From CAIVAT01 sp964628215 (GTDB lineage Bacteria; Bacteroidota; Bacteroidia; Bacteroidales; FEN-979), in NCBI GenBank assembly GCA_964628215.1, contig CAZVNF010000001.1, forward strand, positions 1 to 64,000: DNA of 64,000 nucleotides, in the 5' to 3' direction. The position numbers were made by a program, and so were the translations under genes. Shown here piece after piece: positions 46,601 to 54,809 of this stretch; position 1 is the stretch's first letter; each line of letters starts with the position of its first letter. Under the pieces are notes generated by a model. The model saw nothing but the letters and a program-made list of their open reading frames with translations. It was not told the origin of the DNA and ran no database searches.

Positions 46601-47026
46601 AGTTCGGATGTTGCATTTAAAAACCGCTATGAGGCTGATGAACGTTATGATGAAATTAAATCCGGAAAAATTACTTTAAGAGGAGGCTGGCGGATTTATT
46701 CGAGCGGGCCGGGTATATATATCGGGCTCATTGTTTCACGATTGCTTGGTTTGCGTACCGACTCGGGAAAAATAATTATTGATCCGGTCATGCCACATTC
46801 CCTGGATGGATTGTCTGCTGCCATGAATTTCATGGGTCATCCGGTCACATTCACATACTCAGTGAAGGAGGGTTGTTTTGGGCCAAAAGCAATTTCAATC
46901 AATGGCGAACCGGTAAAGTTTACCCGTGAAGAAAACAAGTACCGCAAAGGCGGGGCAGTAATTCCCTCTGATCAGTTTTCAGGCCTCCTGGATCACGCGA
47001 ACAACCTGGTTGAAATCTGGTTGTAG
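43664..47026 (+). CDS. GH94 glycoside phosphorylase, probable 1,2-beta-oligoglucan phosphorylase
   Basis: The protein has 1120 residues and no signal peptide. The GH94 catalytic centre is clear: GLEQFSGAAWGTRDIAQGP, SDGGWPQWWMFD and the general acid Asp764 in GGGDWNDSLQP. Cellobiose and chitobiose phosphorylases of GH94 have ~790-830 residues, while 1,2-beta-oligoglucan phosphorylase (Listeria innocua Lin1839) has ~1110, so length and the GDWNDSLQP form point to the latter. It would split sophoro-oligosaccharides with phosphate into glucose 1-phosphate in the cytoplasm. It is the last gene of the locus, 12 bases after the GH35 gene. Confidence 0.88.
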   Translation: MSLNKKKRLKNAQGLSFDFLENGTVQHIEAAPVRISLTSATPFSKSGTNLYLRKRTTRIEHTALLGPESNSHCEINKDSYTTRGSWAGIDYRCELRLSKKSLSWQWRIDILNNSEEAVELDLIYLQDAGLKTISNGLVNEYYVSQYLERRILEDVNHGSVICCRQNMKESAGNPWLMMACNNRALSASVDGMQFYGKTIRETGIAEALYAPVLTGEYSGESSVLALQEKPFTLAAGHHHLSTFTATFRHDHPLATSVDDLIQLSDLFLEFGNEETSRDVHSVFIPDKNIFQQSDFLPVADLTDGELSAFFGEERRHCEKENDRLLSFFCSRNNHVMLRAKEILADRPHAHIMQAKAGFAPDENIISTTSFAFGVFNSHLSQGNTNFNVFLSICTSQFNLARETGQRIFVKINGSQFMLGIPSAYEIGLNHCRWIYKYGEYCFQVRTWTSKKSARVNLDFKVISGPDVNLFITHHFDPLNGWTVFPGNSTCEFVARPNPESMIAAKFPRAQFRIIVNTLNTVYKACGDEVLYADQTSRNEKFLVLDVRETSDFCMSFIGEVCGLSDEGKIKDPDKQFTSDTADAREVWQDLSMNLSLKSDQEDMAAIREILPWYGMNALTHFLTPYGLEQFSGAAWGTRDIAQGPFDLLLCMEKYPEAKSVLRIIFSNQNSDGGWPQWWMFDNYHTIRADSSHGDVFYWCLIALSNYIKATGDIEILDEILPYYHDKDACAAETTPLTEHVERLIHMIVKSFIPGTSLVPFGGGDWNDSLQPVSKELAQRMISSWTVEMNYQAFSEYKAVFEKTGQTQKAEELEAICAQIKSDFNKYLVRDGVVAGYGLVEEDRSISLLLHPADKKTNIQYSILPMNRGIISGIFTPEQASHHQDLIEQHLKGPDGARLMNRPLKYNGGIQTLFQRAESSTYFGREIGIMYVHEHIRYAESQALTGRADAFLKALRQAIPVSCRNIVPCSDIRQSNCYYSSSDVAFKNRYEADERYDEIKSGKITLRGGWRIYSSGPGIYIGLIVSRLLGLRTDSGKIIIDPVMPHSLDGLSAAMNFMGHPVTFTYSVKEGCFGPKAISINGEPVKFTREENKYRKGGAVIPSDQFSGLLDHANNLVEIWL

Positions 47027-47031
47027 CAGAA

Positions 47032-48783
47032 TCATCCGATCAGTCCTGTAATGGTTTTTTGCAAAGTCTCGAACGTAAAGGGCTTGCTCACATACTCATC
47101 CATGCCGGCATTGAGGTACAATTCACGGTCGCCTTTCATGGCATTGGCTGTTAAAGCAATGATTGAGGAGTGTTTTGAGGTGCCCTTTTCCGCTTCCCGT
47201 ATGGCTTTGGCCGTTTGATAACCATCCATGACCGGCATCTGAATATCGAGAATGATCAGGTCATATATCCGGGAATTGTATTTTTCAAATGCCTGCTGAC
47301 CATCGCCTACAATATCGACTTCAAAACCCATTTTTTGCAACTGGAAATTGACGATCCTTTGGTTTATGACATTGTCTTCGGCAACGAGCACTACTTTTTT
47401 GGTGAATTCTGCGGTTTCTTCCCGGATAGGGTTCGGAGACTTGTTCTTCTGAAGGTTTGACAGCGTAAACGGCAGAGTGAACCAAAATATGGAACCTTTC
47501 CCCTGCGCACTTTCTACTCCGATCGTTCCCCCCATCAAATCAGTGAGTTTCCGGCAAATGGAAAGGCCCAGCCCTGTTCCCGCTATTAACTTTGCTTTAT
47601 CCTGCTTAACCCTTGAAAAAACACGAAAAAGTGAATCCAGCGCATCAGCAGGAATTCCGATGCCGGTATCCGCCACCTCAAACCGGATCATGGCCTTGTT
47701 GCCAGAATCTTCCACCTGGCCGATCCGAACATCTATTTTCCCTGTTTCTGTAAATTTGATGGCATTGTTTGCCAGGTTGATCAGTATCTGCCGCACTCTC
47801 TGTGAATCGCCGATGAGAAGGTTCGGCATATCCTTCTCAATGAAAACGTTGAACTGCAGATGTTTTTCCTCTGCTTTCATTTTCATTACCAGTGTAATAT
47901 CCTCCATCACACGATCGAGCATGAAAGGCTGGTAATCCAGTTCCATTTTACCTGCTTCAATTGCTGAAAAGTCAAGAACATCATTGAGCAGTACCAGCAG
48001 ATTTTCTGCAGAGGAGATGATCCCTTTCAGCAGATCCATCTGGTCGGCCGCGAGGGGGGAATTCTTCAGAATTTCAGATAATCCAAGGATTCCCGCCATC
48101 GGGGTGCGAAATTCGTGGGAAATGCTTGCGATAAACTCATTTTTCGCATGGGTGCCTGCCTCGGCAAGCTCTTTCGACTGCCGGAGTTCTACTTCATGTT
48201 GCTTACGGTCAGTTATATCCCAGGAGATACCGATCAAACCAATGATCTGGTTTTCAGCATTCCGTATAGGCGCAATATTGCTGTTCACCCACCGCTTCCG
48301 GTCGTTGACTTCAATCTCTTCTTCAAGATCATATAACGCCTGACCAGATTCAATCACCTGTCTTTCATTTTTGATATAATCGAGGTTTTTATATCCCGGG
48401 AAAATATCCTGGATAGTTTTCCCGGTGATTTGTGATGTAGGAACCCCTGCCAGTTCGGCAAAAGGCTGGTTCACGATCATATATTTGAGATGTGTGTCTT
48501 TGAAATAGACATACGCAGGAATTGTGGTAAGCAGGGTGGACAGTTCTTCGGCGCGGATTTTCAGGTTGTCGGAAACTTTTTTCAGATCGGCTGAAGTTCT
48601 GATCAGCAAAGACGAAAAGATGCTCTTTTCCTTGCTTGACCGTTCATATTTAAACTGCAGTTTTTCATATTCCGAATGAGTTTTTCTTAACTCATTCAGG
48701 ATAAATTCCTTTTTTTCGGAAAACTCGTCCGGATTCTGAATCCCGGTTATCTCTTCAATAAGTGAAAGAATTTTATGTGACAT
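47032..48783 (-). CDS. Hybrid sensor histidine kinase with PAS and receiver domains
   Basis: The protein has 583 residues and no membrane helix, so it is cytoplasmic. Order: coiled coil (1-85), PAS (~85-195), HisKA with phospho-His223 in SISHEFRTP, HATPase (N box LINLANNAIKF ~335-344, G boxes ADTGIGIP and AGTGLGLS), and a C-terminal receiver with Glu469, Asp470, phospho-acceptor Asp513 (ILDIQMPVMDG) and Lys567. No output domain is present, so it needs an HPt or regulator elsewhere. The start overlaps the end of the FIST gene by 11 bases, so input probably comes from the FIST protein. It is convergent with the GH94 gene with a gap of 5 bases. Confidence 0.93.
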   Translation of the reverse strand: MSHKILSLIEEITGIQNPDEFSEKKEFILNELRKTHSEYEKLQFKYERSSKEKSIFSSLLIRTSADLKKVSDNLKIRAEELSTLLTTIPAYVYFKDTHLKYMIVNQPFAELAGVPTSQITGKTIQDIFPGYKNLDYIKNERQVIESGQALYDLEEEIEVNDRKRWVNSNIAPIRNAENQIIGLIGISWDITDRKQHEVELRQSKELAEAGTHAKNEFIASISHEFRTPMAGILGLSEILKNSPLAADQMDLLKGIISSAENLLVLLNDVLDFSAIEAGKMELDYQPFMLDRVMEDITLVMKMKAEEKHLQFNVFIEKDMPNLLIGDSQRVRQILINLANNAIKFTETGKIDVRIGQVEDSGNKAMIRFEVADTGIGIPADALDSLFRVFSRVKQDKAKLIAGTGLGLSICRKLTDLMGGTIGVESAQGKGSIFWFTLPFTLSNLQKNKSPNPIREETAEFTKKVVLVAEDNVINQRIVNFQLQKMGFEVDIVGDGQQAFEKYNSRIYDLIILDIQMPVMDGYQTAKAIREAEKGTSKHSSIIALTANAMKGDRELYLNAGMDEYVSKPFTFETLQKTITGLIG

Positions 48784-49915
48784 CGGGTTTTTGTTTTAAG
48801 GAAACCATCGTAAATGTTTCATTAAAAAAATCGCATGCAGCGTGGTAATTATTTCCGATCTCACCATAGGTAAAGAAGCCGATCAGGGGCCTTGTCCAGT
48901 TTTGCCATGCTTCATCGATCTCTTCCGAAATGCTGGGCCCAAGTGCATTATGACGCGCCATGCAGGAAAAGAGGATCAATACATCGGTTTCCCTGTTTTT
49001 TTCATGAAATTCCATTACTTTGTTCCGGGTATATTCGATGATCTCAAATCCGGGTGAACTGGAAAAGGTGACAATGGCGCCATTGGGAACTGTACCGGCA
49101 AACATCAGCGATTTTTTCACAGGATCGACATTGACAACCGCCCGCAAAACATCCTGGGCGCCGGCCCTTTTAATCAGCAACGGGTATTCAACCCCTATTT
49201 CAGGGAGGTCGGCATCACTCACACTGAGGTAATTCTTGTATACATCGAGGGCCGGCTCACCGTCTATGGTATATACTACATTCCCCTCTGCATGGGTGAT
49301 CACTTTGTCGGCACCAATGCTGACCCAGCCACTGGTAGCAATCCCCTGAATATCGTAAATTTTTGTATTAAAAGCCATGGCGATGGCCCCGTTATTCTCA
49401 AGGTTGTTTTCGGAAAAAACAAAGGTCTCCTGAAACCGCGCATCATCCCCTGCGAGCCCTCCGAACATGGTAATTTCGTTTCCGGCAACCTTCTGAATCC
49501 CCCTTACCAGTTGCTCTCCGTCGGTGTCAAGACCGCTGGCCAGGATAAGTATTGCCGGTTTTTCAAAAACATCTCCGGCCCATTTCCCGATATGATTCCC
49601 CAGTTCAAATGAAGTTTGCCCCGAACCTGGGAATAATTTAATGGCAAAGCTGCCAGGCTTCATATCCATCATCAAACACACCAGTCCACCCTCCGTAATA
49701 ACATGATCCTGCTGATTATATAAAAATTCGCCGCACGAACTGCAGCCAAACACACTGACCTGCTGCTGCCCGAGAAAGCCGACAATTTCCTTCAGATCAA
49801 GTTCAACAGAAGAAAAAATGATCGCCGTATTGGGATGAAAACCATCCTGGACATGGTCGGCCCACAATTGCCGGAAACCATGAATTGTATCGGTATGAAA
49901 TGTTTTCTGAAGCAT
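48773..49915 (-). CDS. FIST-domain sensory protein
   Basis: The protein has 380 residues from ATG 49915. The frame stays open to a TTG at 49957, but the promoter at 49947-49976 overlaps that start. It has FIST N (IIFSSVELDLKEIVGFLGQQ..., residues ~15-200) and FIST C (GVEYPLLIKRAGAQDVLRAVVNVDPVKKS...FSSSPGFEIIEYTRNKV) domains. FIST proteins are small-ligand sensors, thought to bind amino acids, often paired with histidine kinases. No signal peptide is seen. It leads the two-gene unit with the hybrid kinase. Confidence 0.87.
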   Translation of the reverse strand: MLQKTFHTDTIHGFRQLWADHVQDGFHPNTAIIFSSVELDLKEIVGFLGQQQVSVFGCSSCGEFLYNQQDHVITEGGLVCLMMDMKPGSFAIKLFPGSGQTSFELGNHIGKWAGDVFEKPAILILASGLDTDGEQLVRGIQKVAGNEITMFGGLAGDDARFQETFVFSENNLENNGAIAMAFNTKIYDIQGIATSGWVSIGADKVITHAEGNVVYTIDGEPALDVYKNYLSVSDADLPEIGVEYPLLIKRAGAQDVLRAVVNVDPVKKSLMFAGTVPNGAIVTFSSSPGFEIIEYTRNKVMEFHEKNRETDVLILFSCMARHNALGPSISEEIDEAWQNWTRPLIGFFTYGEIGNNYHAACDFFNETFTMVSLKQKPDVT

Positions 49916-49946
49916 AAAGAAGGTTTTAAGTTTGAAGAACTCAGAA

Positions 49947-49976
49947 CAAATATACAAATTTCGACAAATTGGTCAA
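49947..49976 (-). promoter_or_regulatory. Strong promoter TTG-N19-TATATTTG for the FIST / kinase operon
   Basis: The minus strand reads TTG (49976-49974), a 19-base spacer and TATATTTG (49954-49947), an excellent match to the Bacteroidota consensus. A start near 49940 leaves ~25 bases before ATG 49915. Confidence 0.7.
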
Positions 49977-50014
49977 TTGTTTTATATGCTTTAAATTCGA
50001 ATGAAGAATAACGC

Positions 50015-50022
50015 TATTTTTG
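50015..50022 (+). promoter_or_regulatory. -7 box TATTTTTG for the T9SS protein gene
   Basis: TATTTTTG lies 18 bases before ATG 50041. The flanks (C before, TGTT after) resemble the box before susC. No good -33 is seen. Confidence 0.45.
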
Positions 50023-50040
50023 TGTTTTAACCCCGGCCTT

Positions 50041-52428
50041 ATGAAAAACATGTTTTACCTCTCTGTAATATTGCTGTTTACCCTGAAGACAGCTTCAGCC
50101 CAGGATGCCCCCCGGCTGGTTCCGGCCATTGACCATGCAGTGTATTTTGACATTTCACCCCCTCTCCGGGATTTGCCGAAAACAGCATTGCTGCCTGCCG
50201 ACGGAAGTTGGAAAGACGGCGTGGTGAACAACTATGTTGATCCGATGAACGACGCCGGGACCAACCTTCGTGAAGGCCTCACCCGGTATCCGGGTATGCA
50301 GGACAAATTCGGCAGTTTGCTTACCGATACCACCATCCAGAATTTTGACGGGATGGGAAACCTCGGGGGCTATGTTCCTCCCGATACCCACGGCGATGTG
50401 GGCTTCAGCCACTATTTCCAGGTGATCAACTGCTCCTATTCCATTTACAATAAAAGCGGGGCAAGAATTTTTGGTCCTGCAGGCAACAGCACGGTATGGT
50501 CGGGAATGCCGCACAATTCAAATGACGGGGATGCCATCGTTCTGTTTGATGAACTGGCCAACCGCTGGCTTTTTTCCCAGTTTTCCCTTCCCAACGGATC
50601 ATCCACGGCACCATTCTACCAGATGATCGCGGTGTCGCAAACTCCCGACCCAACGGGCAGCTGGTACCGGTGGGTATATGAATTCAGCTCAATGCCCGAT
50701 TACCCCAAATTCGGCATCTGGCCCGATGCCTATTACATGTCCACCAACAACTTTGGTCCGGGTGCCGCAGGCTGGGTAGGCAACGGAGCCTATTCCTACG
50801 ACCGGAATGCCATGCTGGCAGGGAATCCTGATGCCGCGAGGATTTCGTTCAACCTTTCACCGGGAAGTGACGGGTTTATCTCCCTCCTGCCGGCTGATTG
50901 CGACGGCACCTTCCCTGCCCTGGGAACCCCAAACTATTTCACCTACATCCGCACCAACGGGACCCAGCGCCTGGGAATCTATGAGTTTCATTCAGACTGG
51001 AATACCCCGGCCAATTCAACATTTGGAAACCTTACCTACCTGAATGTCACTCCGTTCGGCACCCTGGGATGGGGAGCAGGAATTTCACAGCTCGGGTCAC
51101 CCCAAAAACTCGAAACACTCGGCGACCGCCTGATGTACCGGCTGCAATACCGGAAATTCAGCGGCTATTCATCCATGGTGCTGAATCACACGGTAGATGC
51201 CGGATCGGGAAAGGGAGGGGTCCGCTGGTATGAGTTAAGGAAAACCGGCTCTGCCTGGAGCATATACCAGCAGGCAACCTATGCGCCCGACAGCCACTCA
51301 CGATGGATGGGCAGTATTGCACAGGATACGGCCGGCACGATCTCCATGGGTTATTCCGTATCAAGCTCAACCATGTACCCTGGCATCCGCTATACCGGGA
51401 GGCTGAAAAACGACCCGATCAACCAGATGACCATCATGGAAAAAACCATTGTAAACGGAGGTGGTTCTCAAACCGGCAACTGGAACGGCCGGAGCCGCTG
51501 GGGCGACTACAGCGCACTGAGCATCGATCCGGCTGCCCCCACAACATTCTGGTTTACCACAGAATATTATACCACCACCTCTTCCAGCGGATGGCAAACA
51601 CGGATTGCTTCTTATACCTATGACAATGTGTTCTCTTCCGCCGCCTCGGTAACCCCGGCTATCATCTGCAATTCCGCCACTTCCGACTCAGCACTGCTGC
51701 GTGCCTATGGATATGGCGGAAGCGGAAATTATACATTTTCCTGGACCTCCATTCCCCCGGGATTTACCTCTACCCTGCAAAATCCAAAGGTCAAGCCACC
51801 TCAAACAACCCGGTATGCCGTAGCTACCAGCGATGGTACCGCAACCAGGCACGACACTACCGAAATGCGTATTATTGACACCCCTACCGCCTTCGCAGGA
51901 AATGATACCACGGTTTGCTGGTATATCTCACCGATTCCGGTCAATGGCTCGGCTACAAGTTATCTCAGGTTTTTATGGGGAAGTACCGGAGACGGAACAT
52001 TTACCAATCCCGATTCACTCATAACTGCTTACATTCCAGGCATAAAGGATAAAACATCCGGCGGTACGGATTTAAAACTCATCGTTTGGCCGCTGGCTCC
52101 CTGCCTGGACAAGGCCACAAGCATGATGCACATTACACTTGATCCGTGTACCGGGATCCCTGAAAATCCTGTTGCCGGCGTAACCCTGTCAATTCAGCCA
52201 AACCCCGTGCACGACAAGGTATCTTTCACCGTAACCGGGCTGAAGAACCAGGCGGTTGTGACTATATCAGGGGCGGAAGGCAGAATGATGTATTCCGGAA
52301 CAGTTGATCCTTCCGGGAAACCAAGCATCACAACGGAACTGAATGCAGTTTCCTGGCCAAAAGGCCTCTATTTGCTCAAACTGCAGTCGGACGACAAAGT
52401 AACAGTTGCCCGCTTTATTGTGCAATAA
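50041..52428 (+). CDS. Secreted T9SS protein of unknown function, beta-propeller-like
   Basis: The protein has 795 residues from ATG 50041, which begins the signal peptide (MKNMFYLSVILLFTLKTASAQ). The body to ~540 has strand-rich repeats with Trp/Gly ends (GGYVPPDTHGDVGFSHYFQVINCSYSIYNK, WLFSQFSLPNG, YPKFGIWPDAYYMSTNNF). This resembles a propeller without a catalytic motif I can name. Residues ~545-700 form Ig-like/PKD-type repeats, and the tail is a type A sorting domain (SIQPNPVHDKVSFTV, ending VARFIVQ). It is a large exported protein of unknown role. Confidence 0.8.
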   Translation: MKNMFYLSVILLFTLKTASAQDAPRLVPAIDHAVYFDISPPLRDLPKTALLPADGSWKDGVVNNYVDPMNDAGTNLREGLTRYPGMQDKFGSLLTDTTIQNFDGMGNLGGYVPPDTHGDVGFSHYFQVINCSYSIYNKSGARIFGPAGNSTVWSGMPHNSNDGDAIVLFDELANRWLFSQFSLPNGSSTAPFYQMIAVSQTPDPTGSWYRWVYEFSSMPDYPKFGIWPDAYYMSTNNFGPGAAGWVGNGAYSYDRNAMLAGNPDAARISFNLSPGSDGFISLLPADCDGTFPALGTPNYFTYIRTNGTQRLGIYEFHSDWNTPANSTFGNLTYLNVTPFGTLGWGAGISQLGSPQKLETLGDRLMYRLQYRKFSGYSSMVLNHTVDAGSGKGGVRWYELRKTGSAWSIYQQATYAPDSHSRWMGSIAQDTAGTISMGYSVSSSTMYPGIRYTGRLKNDPINQMTIMEKTIVNGGGSQTGNWNGRSRWGDYSALSIDPAAPTTFWFTTEYYTTTSSSGWQTRIASYTYDNVFSSAASVTPAIICNSATSDSALLRAYGYGGSGNYTFSWTSIPPGFTSTLQNPKVKPPQTTRYAVATSDGTATRHDTTEMRIIDTPTAFAGNDTTVCWYISPIPVNGSATSYLRFLWGSTGDGTFTNPDSLITAYIPGIKDKTSGGTDLKLIVWPLAPCLDKATSMMHITLDPCTGIPENPVAGVTLSIQPNPVHDKVSFTVTGLKNQAVVTISGAEGRMMYSGTVDPSGKPSITTELNAVSWPKGLYLLKLQSDDKVTVARFIVQ

Positions 52429-52431
52429 GCC

Positions 52432-52475
52432 GTTCTCTGTGGTTCTCTGTGCCTCCTCTGTGTACCTCTGTGTAA
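52432..52475. repeat. Half copy of the ctctgtg repeat
   Basis: Only the CTCTGTG-rich arm is present (GGTTCTCTGTG, CCTCTGTG), right after the stop of the T9SS gene. The matching opposite arm is absent. Confidence 0.5.
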
Positions 52476-52577
52476 TTTTATTTCCATGGTAAAAATGTTT
52501 TTTAACTGAATATTAATTATTCAAATTTTTTCCTACATTTATATCGCGAAAAAACACTGACTGTTAATACAATAACA

Positions 52578-53348
52578 ATGGATTATCAAATACTGAAAAT
52601 TTCGATCGCTGACCGCATCGCCCTCGTTACCATCAGCAGGCCGGCAGCACTGAATGCGCTGAATACAAACTTTTTCAAAGAGTTCAACCATTTCCTCGAT
52701 GACCTCGGGCCGCGCGATGATGTAAAAGCCCTGGTAATCACAGGAGAAGGAAAATCCTTTGTGGCAGGCGCCGATATTGCTGAAATGGTCCACATGAACG
52801 AAGAGGAAGGCTATGCGTTTTCCACCTTTGGCCAGCAAACCTTCGACCGGCTCGAACAGCTCTCCATTCCGGTAATTGCAGCAGTTAACGGGTATGCCCT
52901 CGGGGGTGGCTGTGAACTGGCGATGGCGTGTGATTTCAGAATCGCAAGCAAATTTGCCAAATTCGGACAACCCGAGATGAACCTGGGCATGATTCCGGGG
53001 TATGCGGCAACCCAGCGTTTATCCAGGCTTACCGGACTTGGCAATGCATTGTACCTGATCCTCACTGCTGATACCATAACCGCCGACGATGCCCTCCGCA
53101 TCGGCCTGGTTCAAAAAGTCACGGAACCCGAAATGCTGATGGAAGAAGCGATGAAACTGGCTGCGAAAATGGCCTCCAACGGCTCGCAGGCGGTTGCCAC
53201 TTCAAAAAGAGTGATCCGTGCGGGAATTGCCATGGATTTTGCAGAGGCTTCGAAACTCGAAGCCGTCGAATTCGGCAGGCAATTTAACAGCAAAGCCACC
53301 AAAGAAGGGATGACCGCATTTCTCGAAAAACGCAAACCATCCTGGTAA
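52578..53348 (+). CDS. Enoyl-CoA hydratase / crotonase family protein
   Basis: The protein has 256 residues. The oxyanion-hole motifs SFVAGADIAEM (near 58-68) and NGYALGGGCELAMACDFRIAS (near 101-122) are those of crotonases. The two catalytic acids, expected in ELAMACD and PEMNLGMIPGYAATQRL, fit the 3-hydroxybutyryl-CoA dehydratase / enoyl-CoA hydratase group. It is the first of four genes (hydratase, dehydrogenase, thiolase, nitronate monooxygenase-like), which look like a CoA-linked breakdown or C4 module. Confidence 0.9.
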   Translation: MDYQILKISIADRIALVTISRPAALNALNTNFFKEFNHFLDDLGPRDDVKALVITGEGKSFVAGADIAEMVHMNEEEGYAFSTFGQQTFDRLEQLSIPVIAAVNGYALGGGCELAMACDFRIASKFAKFGQPEMNLGMIPGYAATQRLSRLTGLGNALYLILTADTITADDALRIGLVQKVTEPEMLMEEAMKLAAKMASNGSQAVATSKRVIRAGIAMDFAEASKLEAVEFGRQFNSKATKEGMTAFLEKRKPSW

Positions 53349-53421
53349 CTTTAGCACTTTAGCAATGCATTTTGCGATTTGAACTTTTTTAGGTAGAAAA
53401 TAAACCCAAATTATCAACAAT

Positions 53422-54756
53422 ATGTCCTACGAAGAACGATTACAGCACGTTTCCGTGCTGGGCGCTGCAGGAAAAATGGGGAGCGGCATCCTGCTGCTTA
53501 CCGCTGTGGAGATGGCTGACATCAGCCTGAAGCCCGAGAATAAAGGCAAACCTTTCGTCCTGAATGCCATCGATGTTTCTGACGAGGCCCTGTCCGGGGT
53601 TATGAAATATCTGAAGGCCCAGGTGTTGAAAATGGCAGAGAAAAAAGTGGTGGCCTTGCGAAAAGTATATGCAGATCATGCGAACCTGATCGACAACGAT
53701 GAGATCATCGATCAGTATATCTTTGATGTAATCAGCCTGGTCAGAACCACCACACGGATTGAGTCGGCCTATGATTCGCACATGGTATTCGAAGCCATCA
53801 AGGAAGATCCTGCGCTGAAAATCAAACTCTTTTCACAAATTTCCACTAACAACCCGCATCAACCCTGGTTTTTCACCAATACCTCCTCCATTCCCATCAC
53901 CAAGCTGGATGAGGGCGCAGGGCTGAATGGCCGCATCATCGGGTTCCATTTCTATAACCCTCCTGCCGTACAGAAGCTGGTTGAGATCATCAATGCAGCA
54001 AAAACCCTTCCCGAGGTGGAAGCTTTTGCCCGGCAATATGCAAAAAACCTGCGAAAGGTGGTTGTTCCTTCACATGATAAGGCGGGTTTCATCGGCAACG
54101 GACATTTCATGCGCGATATTCTGCATGCAAACAACGAAGTGGATAAACTGAGTAAGGAATTTTCGTTTACTGAGGCTGTTTATGCCCTCAATAAAATCAG
54201 CCAGGATTACCTGGTTCGCCCAATGGGGATATTCCAGCTTATCGATTATGTTGGCGTGGATGTGTGCAGTTTCATCATGTCGGTAATGAATCCTTACCTG
54301 CCGGATGAGAACCTTCACAGCCCGCTGCTGGACCAGCTTCTGTCGCATGGCATCAAAGGAGGGCAATATTCCGACGGGTCGCAGAAGGATGGTATTCTGA
54401 AATATGAAAAAGGACGGCCTGTGGCCATTTATGATCCTGCCTTAAAAGCCTACCGGGCCATCAGCGAAGTTCAGTCAGGCGTTGATGAAAAACTTGGTTC
54501 AATGCCTGTGCCGCCGGCCTGGAAATCAGTGGTGGGCAGCAAGTCGAAAGAAACGATGCTTCAAGGCTACTTCGACCAGTTAAAACTTGCGTCAGGATTG
54601 GGCGCTGAGTTATCAAAAACCTATGCAACACGCTCCTGTGCAATTGGCCTTCAACTGGTCAGTTCCGGGGTAGCCATGAACGAAAATGACGTTAACACGG
54701 TCATGCTCACCGGGTTCTTTCACGCATATGGTCCCATTAACAATTATTTAGCATAG
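53422..54756 (+). CDS. 3-hydroxyacyl-CoA dehydrogenase family protein
   Basis: The protein has 444 residues. The N-terminal Rossmann motif is VLGAAGKMGSG (residues 11-21), with Ala in place of the second Gly of GxGxxG. SAYDSHMVFEAIKED and NTSSIPITKLD, IGFHFYNPPAVQKLVEII then follow the hydroxyacyl-CoA dehydrogenase plan, with catalytic His in FHFYNPP. A longer C-terminal part replaces the usual short one. It probably oxidises 3-hydroxyacyl-CoA with NAD, made by the crotonase 73 bases upstream. Confidence 0.87.
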   Translation: MSYEERLQHVSVLGAAGKMGSGILLLTAVEMADISLKPENKGKPFVLNAIDVSDEALSGVMKYLKAQVLKMAEKKVVALRKVYADHANLIDNDEIIDQYIFDVISLVRTTTRIESAYDSHMVFEAIKEDPALKIKLFSQISTNNPHQPWFFTNTSSIPITKLDEGAGLNGRIIGFHFYNPPAVQKLVEIINAAKTLPEVEAFARQYAKNLRKVVVPSHDKAGFIGNGHFMRDILHANNEVDKLSKEFSFTEAVYALNKISQDYLVRPMGIFQLIDYVGVDVCSFIMSVMNPYLPDENLHSPLLDQLLSHGIKGGQYSDGSQKDGILKYEKGRPVAIYDPALKAYRAISEVQSGVDEKLGSMPVPPAWKSVVGSKSKETMLQGYFDQLKLASGLGAELSKTYATRSCAIGLQLVSSGVAMNENDVNTVMLTGFFHAYGPINNYLA

Positions 54757-54809
54757 ACCCTGCCCTGGCTCCCGCCCCTTCAGGGGAGGGTAAGGGGTGA
54801 GGTGAAAAA

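Noticed and set aside
43664..47026. Cellobiose or chitobiose phosphorylase call for the GH94 gene
   Set aside because: The protein is ~300 residues too long for those groups and matches the size of 1,2-beta-oligoglucan phosphorylase. The neighbours support the latter.
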